From Saprospiraceae bacterium (GTDB lineage Bacteria; Bacteroidota; Bacteroidia; Chitinophagales; Saprospiraceae), in assembly GCA_022842725.1 (NCBI GenBank), contig JALHOZ010000008.1, positions 62,001-126,000 on the forward strand: DNA of 64,000 bases, given 5' to 3'. The translations under genes were made by a program, and so were the position numbers. Shown here piece after piece: positions 36,071 to 45,700 of the stretch; within the stretch, counting starts at the first letter, position 1, and every line of letters starts with the position of its first letter. The notes beneath the pieces are model-generated. The model did not search any database and was not told the origin of the DNA. It saw only the letters and a list, made by a program, of their open reading frames with translations.

Positions 36071-36769
36071 ATGATTGAACAGTCAGCAACGTTCTTTTTT
36101 AAGTTCCTAAGACCAACAAAAATTTCAAAAACCAGCATTTTAAAAACCTTTTGGTTTATTTACTTTTTCTTGTGGATTTATTTAGTGAATGCCCAACCGC
36201 CTGTACCTTGCACCACAGGAAATGAAAATACATGTAAATGTAATACTTCTCCAATCCTGTGCACTATTGAAGATTTAGATGGTTACTCTTACAGTATGAC
36301 TCACTATCTTCATGGGACTGATGGTCCAAATGGGCAGGGAAGGATGTGTCCGCCCCCTGCTCCAAATAATACTACCTCGCACAACCCAACTTGGTTTCGT
36401 TTTCCTGCATGGTGCACAGATTTAGAATTGGAGGTTTGTTGGTCTAATTGTACTCGAAATATGGGACCTCCTTTACAATGTAACACCTTAGGAATACAGT
36501 CAGCTGTATATTCAGAATGTTTTGGTTGTCCTGTTCCTGAGTGTTTTGGTCCTTCATGGTCTGCAAATAGTCAAAATCCTCCCCCATATTCTTATGCTGT
36601 AGGTTGTGATGTGGGACAATGTGGAAGTTTGAATGGTTGTGCAACATTTTCCATGACAGGTTTACAAATAGGAAAAATTTATTATTTCCTGGTAGATGGA
36701 TGTTGTGGCGCAGCCTGTGATGTTGTAATTAATGTCATTGGTGATTGTGACTTTCCTGGATTTGGATAA
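36071..36769 (+). CDS. giant T9SS adhesin, N-terminal fragment ending at an in-frame stop
   Basis: This 232-residue product has a long signal peptide (hydrophobic core about residues 28-40, cut near VNAQ) and a cysteine-rich N-terminal domain (THYLHGTDGPNGQGRMCPPP, TWFRFPAWC, LELEVCWSNC, GLQIGKIYYFLVDGCCGAACDVVI) like that of other large Bacteroidota surface proteins. It stops at a TAA (36767-36769), but the same frame continues for another 3444 codons. The sequence on both sides of the stop (DCDFPGFG, then FEDPIEGPENACVGETINF) reads as one continuous protein. I therefore regard it as the first exon-like fragment of a single interrupted gene. The ATG at 36071 was chosen over the upstream TTG at 36047. 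Confidence 0.75.
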   Translation: MIEQSATFFFKFLRPTKISKTSILKTFWFIYFFLWIYLVNAQPPVPCTTGNENTCKCNTSPILCTIEDLDGYSYSMTHYLHGTDGPNGQGRMCPPPAPNNTTSHNPTWFRFPAWCTDLELEVCWSNCTRNMGPPLQCNTLGIQSAVYSECFGCPVPECFGPSWSANSQNPPPYSYAVGCDVGQCGSLNGCATFSMTGLQIGKIYYFLVDGCCGAACDVVINVIGDCDFPGFG

Positions 36770-39700
36770 TTTGAAGATCCGATTGAAGGGCCGGAAAATG
36801 CTTGTGTGGGAGAAACCATTAACTTTACATCAGGCACTGCTCTTGGTGCCAATACCTATGCGTGGTTTGTCGACGGCGTTTTAGTCGATCAGGACAGAGA
36901 ACTGCCAATCGATTTTAATTATACTTTCACAACGGCAGGCACATATGAAATATGTGTTACTGCATGGCATTCACCTTGCCGTCCACTTGCAGAAAGTACC
37001 AGAACACAATGTTTTGAGATTACGATTGGCACCGCCGATGCCGGTACGCCGGTAGCGACACCTACACCACTTTGCCCCGGAGGGACAGTAGATCTGTCGG
37101 TATCCGGCCACATCGATGATCCTTATTATAATCAATATTTGGTTGTGGTAAACTCTGCGGGTATCATCGTACAGGTAATTGATGGAACCAGCGGCACTTT
37201 TACGTTCCCCAACTGCGGAGAATTTACTTTATACAGTCTCAACGCTTCAGGGCAATATATGCCAACTCCTAATCCCATGGTAGGACAACCCTGGACTTCC
37301 GTAACCTGTACGGGAGATTGTTGTGATATAGCGTCTGTGCCTTTTGAATTTGCAGAACAAAGCTCTATCACCTTTGACAATCCGCCGGCAGACCTGACTG
37401 TCAATTGTATCGATGATGTACCTCCGATGATGAGTCTTCCGTGGACAAGTGTATGTGGAGGAAGTGGAACAGCAGGTGGGGTAGAAAATGCCGGCTCATA
37501 TACACCTTGTGCCGGTGGTACCCGCACACGCACCTGGACAGTGCTGGATGGATGTGGTGAAAATTTTTCTTACGTACAAAACATCACCATCGATCCGATT
37601 CCTGTTGCTGAATTTATTAATCCGCCTGCTAATGACATGATTGATTGTTCTGAGTTGGCAGGTATCACTCACCCTTCAATTAATTATACCAATATGGCTT
37701 CCGGCGCATGTGGTATCAACGGGATTCGTCCTCCGGTCACTACAGGAACAGCCACTGTATGTCTCGGTGGTACACTAACGAATACATGGACTTTCACCGA
37801 TCAATGTATGCGGACGATTGAACACGTTCAGACCATAACCGTAACACCTTCTGCTTTACCGACCTTTGTCAATCCGCCTCCAAATATCACCATCAATTGT
37901 GATGCCCTGGCAACCTTTACCCCTACATCCCTTAGTGTAACCAATAATGATAATGGAGCTTGTTTAGTTTCCGGTACGAGTATTCCCACTCAGGTCAATA
38001 ATGCGACTGTTTGTGGAGGTACCATTACAGTCAACTGGGCATACACGGATTTTTGTATGCGAACCATCAACCATTCACAAGTGGTGACGGTAGTTCCGGC
38101 AGCTGCCCCTGTTTTTATTAATCCTCCGAATAATACCACAATTAATTGTGAAGCTCTTGCTACGTTAAATCCGACCAATCTTTCTTATTCAAATAATGGA
38201 TTGGGAGCTTGTTTGTTCTCGGGAACGAGAGTTCCGACAGTCTCAAATCAGGCAACCGTTTGCGGAGGTACAGTTACCTATGTCTGGTCTCATACAGACC
38301 AATGCAACAACACCATAAACCACACCCAAATTATTACGGTCACACCTATATTGCCTCCGGCATTTGTAAACCCACCGGCAAATGTGACCATAGCATGTCA
38401 TGAATTGGCAACCTTGCCTCCGGCCCCGACATTAGCCTTTACCAACGGAGGAAGCGCAGCATGCCTTACCTCAGGAAACGCTACACCTACAGAAAGTGGT
38501 GTGGCAACAGTATGCGGAGGTTCCAGAACATATCTCTGGACAGCTACCGACCAATGTAATAATAGCATTTCTCACACACAAACGATAACTGTAACCCCGA
38601 TAGCCCCTCCGGCTTTTGTGAATCCACCGACAAATACGACCATAGCTTGTCATGAGTTGGCTACATTGCCTCCGGCACCTACCTTGTCCTACACCAATGG
38701 AGGAACGGCTACTTGTCTTACCACGGGGAACGCCATACCGGCCGAAAGTGGTGTGGCAACCGTGTGCGGCGGAACGAGAACCTATACATGGAATCATACA
38801 GACCAATGTAATAATAGCATTTCTCATACACAAACGATAACTGTTACCCCGATAGCACCACCGGCATTTGTGAATCCACCGACAAATACGACCATAGCTT
38901 GTCACGAATTGGCTACATTGCCACCTGCTCCTACCTTGTCTTACACCAACGGAGGAACCGCTACCTGTCTGACCACAGGAAACGCCACACCAACTGAAAG
39001 CGGAGTGGCTACAGTATGCGGTGGAACGAGAACGTATACCTGGAATCACACAGACCAATGTAATAATACGATAACCCATACACAAAATATCACGGTAACG
39101 CCTATTGCACCACCGGCCTTTGTGAATCCACCGACAAGTATTACGATAGCCTGTCATGAATTGGCCACCTTGCCTGCGGCCCCTCCCTTATCTTACACCA
39201 ATGGAGGAACTGGTACCTGCTTGACCACAGGAAATGCAACGCCGACAGAAAGCGGAGTAGCTACTGTATGTGGCGGAACAAGAACGTATACATGGAATCA
39301 TACTGACCAATGTAATAATAGTATTACCCATACACAAAATATCACGGTAACGCCTATTGCACCACCGGCCTTTGTGAATCCACCGACGAGTATTACGATA
39401 GCCTGTCATGAATTGGCCACCTTGCCTGCGGCCCCTCCCTTGTCTTACACCAACGGAGGAACCGCTACCTGTCTGACCACAGGAAACGCCACACCAACTG
39501 AAAGCGGAGTGGCTACAGTATGCGGTGGAACGAGAACGTATACCTGGAATCACACAGACCAATGTAATAATACGATAACCCATACACAAAATATCACGGT
39601 AACGCCTATTGCACCACCGGCCTTTGTGAATCCACCGACAAGTATTACGATAGCCTGTCATGAATTGGCCACCTTGCCTGCGGCCCCTCCCTTATCTTAC

Positions 39701-42700
39701 ACCAATGGAGGAACTGGTACCTGCTTGACCACAGGAAATGCAACGCCGACAGAAAGCGGAGTAGCTACTGTATGTGGCGGAACAAGAACGTATACATGGA
39801 ATCATACTGACCAATGTAATAATAGTATTACCCATACACAAAATATCACGGTAACGCCTATTGCACCACCGGCCTTTGTCAATCCACCGGGAAATATGAC
39901 CATCGCTTGTAATGAATTAGCAAATCTTCCTGTAGCACCTACCTTGTCTTATACAAACAATGGCACGGCAACGTGCCTTACAAATGGTGATGTCCCCGCT
40001 ACTATCAATAATACTGCAACGATTTGTGGAGGAAATGTCATATATACCTGGCAATTTACAGATCAATGTAATAATGCTATAAATCATACACAAACCCTGA
40101 CTGTCACTCCGGTTGCACCTCCTGCATTTATCAATCCACCCGGTAATCTTACCATTCCTTGCAGTGAGGCAACTTCATATAATCCGTTGACGTTATCCTA
40201 CACAAATGGCGGTATGGATGCTTGTCTGACAACTGGTACCATATCCCCCACATTACAAGGAAATCCACCGAATATCTGCGGTAGTAATTCGACTTACACA
40301 TGGACATTTACGGATCAATGTAACAATACAATAAACCATAACCAGGTCGTGACCGTTACACCAATTGCGCCGCCTGTTTTCCAAAATCCACCGGCAAATA
40401 TTACCGTTAATTGTGATCAGGTACCGACAGGGCCGGCAGATTTAGCTTATGCAAACGGGGATGCCGGTTCTTGTAGTCTGAACGGAAGTGTTCCGGGTAC
40501 CATATCGGGCACATCAAACGCTTGTGGAGGAAATATCCAGTACACCTGGAATTTTACTGATCAATGTAATAATACCATTCAACACATTCAGACCATAACC
40601 GTTAACCCGGCACCGCTTCCGGTTTTTGTTAATCCACCGGCAAATATCACGGTATCCTGTAATCAGATACCGACTGTAGCTCCCAATTTGGAATACAACA
40701 ACAATGTACCCGGAGCGTGCTCTGTACAGGGTTTTGTACCAGGCGCCATCAGTGGTTCTGCTAATGAATGTGGCGGGGTATTAACCATAACCTGGACCTA
40801 TACTGACCCTTGTAATAATACCATTTCACATGTTCAGACGGTTACAGTTACGCCGGCTTTACCACCTGCATTTACCTCTCTTCCACCAAATGTGACGGTG
40901 ACCTGCGCCAACGTTCCGGGGATACCACCCCCTTTGACCTATACAAATAACGATATTTGTCCTATTTCCGGAAGTGTTCCGGCTGTCCAATCCGGTTCGT
41001 TTAACGCTTGCGGAGGTGTCATACAATATACATGGCAGATCAATACATTATGTAATGTGCCTTTGAATCACGTACAAACCGTAACGGTACTTCCATCACA
41101 ACCTCCGGCATGGATTGACCCTCCGGTCAATATTACGGTTTCCTGCGCAGATGCAAATCCAAATCCAACCCCGTTGTCTTATACGAATAATGAATTTGGA
41201 CTATGTGCGGTGACGGGTTCAGTACAAAGCGTCGTCAACTCAAGTTATAATGCCTGTGGTGGTGTGATTAATAAAGTTTGGAATTTTACGGATATTTGCG
41301 GAAGAAATATTTCTCATTCACAAACCATTACGGTTCTTCCATCCGCTCCACCGGTATTTACCAATTTACCTCAAAATATAACGGTATCTTGCGGTAGTAT
41401 TCCAACGTCTATATTTTTGAATTACAGCAATAGTGCTTCAGGCGTTTGTTCTATTCAGGGACAGGTATTGTCTACAGAATCAGGTAGTTATACTTCGTGT
41501 GGTGGTACGATGTTTAATAGTTGGACGTATACAGACCAATGTAACAGAACCATTTCTCATCAACGGCAAATCACCGTTTTACCGGCAGATGATCCGGAAT
41601 TTTTAAACCCTCCTGCAGATATTACTTTGGGCTGTGATGATCCGGTACCGCCACCTTCTCCTATCAGTTTCAGTAACAACGGCTCAGGATTTTGTAATCT
41701 TTTTGGTGCAGTCACACCTGTGGTTACAGTGAATGGAAATGTCACCACATATACCTACACGTGGGTTCACCCTTGTACCGGTAATGTATTGGAACACATC
41801 CGCAATATCACTTCTCCGCCCGATCCGATTTTGGTTTTGGAACCGGATCTCGATGTAGCTTGTGAAGGGCAAGGATATACACTTTCGAATATTAATGCAG
41901 TTGATTTTAGTGGCGGCAACTCTACATTTACCTATTATTGGGATATGCCATTTGAACCGGGTAATGAAATTATTGATCCGGTGATATTCCTGACTCAGGC
42001 AACAGAAATATATGTAGTTGCTACCAATGAGTTTGGATGTACAGATTTTGGATTGTTTTTGATAGAAATAGTTCCCGGACCTGAAGCAGGAACAGGATCT
42101 TCAGGTACCATATGTAGCGGAACAACAGTTAGTCTTTTTTCATATCTGACAGGTCCATATGATGCAGGTCAATGGATCCGCCGTTCAGGACCAGTTGTAA
42201 GTATTTCCAATCCAAATAATGTAGTATTTAATACACCAGGTAATTATGTTTTTGATTACAGAGTTTTGGGGACTTCACCTTGTTTGGATGACTTTGCTAC
42301 GGTTAATATCACAGTGGCCGACAGACCTGTAATCAATGTGTTACAAAAACCTTGTTCTGCCGATAAAACGACCTATGATGTTATCATATCAGCTCAGGAC
42401 CTTACAGTAACGGCCAGTTTGGGAACGGTAGTAGTAAATACCGACATGACTGTGACTATTCAGAATATTCCGGCAGGAAGTAGTGTCACCATTTCCGTTA
42501 CGAATGATATAACCGGTTGTACCAATACATTGTTGGTGAGTCCACCGAATTGTGATTGCCCGGTTGTTGCACCACCGACAAATCCTGTTAATCAATCCGT
42601 TTGTCTCGGACAACCGGTTCCGCCTTTAAGCGTGACGGTAGGTTCTGATCAGGGCGCAAATTGGTATGATGTACCTTCAGGAGGAATTGCTTTGGCAAAT

Positions 42701-45700
42701 AATACCACACAATTTACTTCTTCAAATACAGGAGTTGGGATTTATACATATTATGTTGAAAGTTTTCTTATATCCGACCCGACTTGTGTCAGTATAAACC
42801 GGGTAGCAGTCACATTGACTATCAATGAATTGCCGGGAGCCAATCCGGCAGCTATTCAGGTTTGTGATGATAATGGTGATGGTTTGGCTTCTTTTGATCT
42901 GAATACAGTAAATAATACGGTCAATGGCTCAGGAGGCCTCACGATATCTTATCACATTTCTCTTGCGAATGCTCAAACCGGGACAAACCCATTACCAGTT
43001 CCTTTTACAAACACAATTCCTTCGTTACAGACAATTTTTGCTTCAGTTGCTAATATTGAAGGTTGCAGAAGTACTTCAGAAATTATCCTGACTGTACTAC
43101 CACAACCGAATGTTACCGTTGTGACAACTGATGAAACTTGTGATAATGCTAATGACGGATCAGCGACGGTTTCAACGTCAAGTACCGGAAGTTCTTATGA
43201 ATACAGAATCAACGGAACATCTTATTCTGCTCAGACTTTGTACAGTAATTTGCAACCGGGAAGTTATACTGCTTTTGTCAGGGATGCTCTGGGCTGCATT
43301 GGGAATTTACCATTTACTATAGATCCGGGATTAATTCTGACCGTAAATTCTTTTGTATTTATATGTGATGATAATAACACCAGAACGATTGTAACCGATG
43401 ATTTTTATACCATTTCATGGAATATTACCAATAATAATAACAACTCCGGTACCTACCGCGTATTGGAAAACGGAGTGGAAATAGGTGTTTATGCATACAA
43501 TCAACAGCAATCCATACAAAGACCGGCAAACGGTCAGATATTGACCTATATTTTTGAAGATGTAGCATTAGGTTGTGAAATATCAAGGGCTACTAATGCA
43601 TTGACACCATGTTCTACTGATTGTGAAGTTATTGTCAACATTGTTTCTCAGGTTTGTAATGACAACAATACGCCAAGTAATCCTTCTGATGATATTTACA
43701 CCATTACTTTTTCGGCAACAGCCTTAAATAATAATGCCAATACATCTTATAATGTCTTTGCGAATAATGTTTTTGTTGGTAATTTTACATACGGAAGTAA
43801 TCACTCCATACCTTTGCCGGCTGATGGCACATCTCCTGTATTGACTTTCAGAGATGGGGTCAATTTGTTGTGCGAAACCAATGTTACAGTGGGTCCTTTA
43901 GTTCATTGTTCCAATACCTGCGATATTGAAATTACTCAGCTGACCAAAGTATGTGACGATAACGGAACCAATACAGATGGAACGGATGATGTTTATACAT
44001 TGACGATCAATGCGATTGCTCTGAATGCCGGTGGGTCTTCCAACCAATTCAGGGTTTTTGTCAACGGCACTGAAGTTGCTGTATTCACCTACGGAACCGG
44101 CGGCAGTTTTACACTTCCGGCTGATGGCAGTAATCCGGTCATTGAAATAAGAGATTTTGATAATGCGGCTTGTACAGATTCCAGAAATGCCGGTTTATTG
44201 ATACCATGTTCCACAGATTGTAGCATAACCATCAATAGTTTGGTGATAAGATGTAACGATGCCGGAACGGGCTCGGACAATTCTGATGATTTTTATACCA
44301 TTGAATTTTTAGTGACAGCGGTAAACGGTGCAGCAAACGGTCGTTTTGAGCTAAGAGAAAATGGAGTTTTGATCAATACATTTGCGTATGGCCTGAATCA
44401 TACGATAAATCTTCCTGCCGATGGGAATATCCGCGAACTGCTATTTACAGATAGTGCCAATGCAAGCTGTTTTGAAACCCGAACTACCCAAGCTTTGTCA
44501 CCTTGTTCGGGGGCTTGTCTGATCAATGCGGTTGTGAGCAACATTCGTTGTGATAATAATGGTACCACCACTAATACCGCAGATGACCGGTTTTTCTTTG
44601 ATCTGACGGTAACGGGAACCAATACTTCTGCGGGATATACCTTTTTGTTTAACAATACGCAGGGGACGTACAATAATGTAAGAACTTTGGGACCATTTCT
44701 GATTTCCAATGGTGTCATAAATTCTTTGGTTACGGACAACGGTTCTCCGGCTTGTACTGCTGTGGTCTCAGTGACACCTCCTCCGCCATGTAGCGATGGT
44801 TGTGCACTTGTGGTGTCAAACTTCCAGAAAACAGGTTGTAATAACAACGGAACCAATGATACCAATGATGATGACTTTTATTCTGTCAGTTTCAGAGTAA
44901 ATACTTCTTTTGCCGGAGCGACACAGTTTAATGTTGTTTACAATAGTAATACCTTCGGACCTTACAATTACGGTCAAAATGTTGTCCTTAATAATGTTCC
45001 TGCCAATGGGGTGGAATACGATTTTGTTATAACTGATATTTCAGCATCAAATTGTACCGCATCGTTCAAATCACAGGAATTTCCTTGTTCTGTATGCAGT
45101 CAGGTGGTTACGGTAAGTATTAATCCATCTATTTTGGATTGTAATAACAATGTGGCAACATTGACCGCTACCAGCAGTGCTCCGGGAGTTTTTAACTGGA
45201 CAGGTCCGAATAATTATAATCAGTTTGGTCTTGTGGTACAGGCTTCTTTCCCGGGTTGGTATTATTTTTCAGCCGTTTATCCGGATGCTTGTGAGCGAAT
45301 GGATTCTGTTCAATTATTTGCAGATGCCAATCTGCCGCAGGCTATAGGTGGACCGGACAGAAGTATTACTTGTGATGTAGAAGAGGTTACACTTGTTGGG
45401 TCAAGCAATCTGCCTGAAAATCAGGTTAGATATATATGGTATGACAGTAATGGAAATGTAGTAGGTTCTGACAAAACTTTGTTGGTGACAAATCCCGGAA
45501 CCTATTTCCTTGAAGTAGTAGATATAACCAACAATTGTACTTCCGGTCGGGATGCAGTTTTGGTGGCTGACGATACCGACCTGCCTTCGGCCATTATTTT
45601 TGCAAATCCGGGAAATATTTTGGATTGTGTCATCGCATCCGTAGTTTTATCCGGACAGCAACAAGACAATGTAATATTTAATTGGTCCTTTAATGAAGCT

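Noticed and set aside
38471-39661. Two long minus-strand open frames with internal repeats
   Set aside because: They are antisense shadows of the 252-base adhesin repeats; the repeated peptide pattern simply mirrors the coding repeats.
38363-39874. CRISPR-like array
   Set aside because: The repeated unit is 252 bases, in frame and coding throughout, with no short-repeat/unique-spacer alternation.
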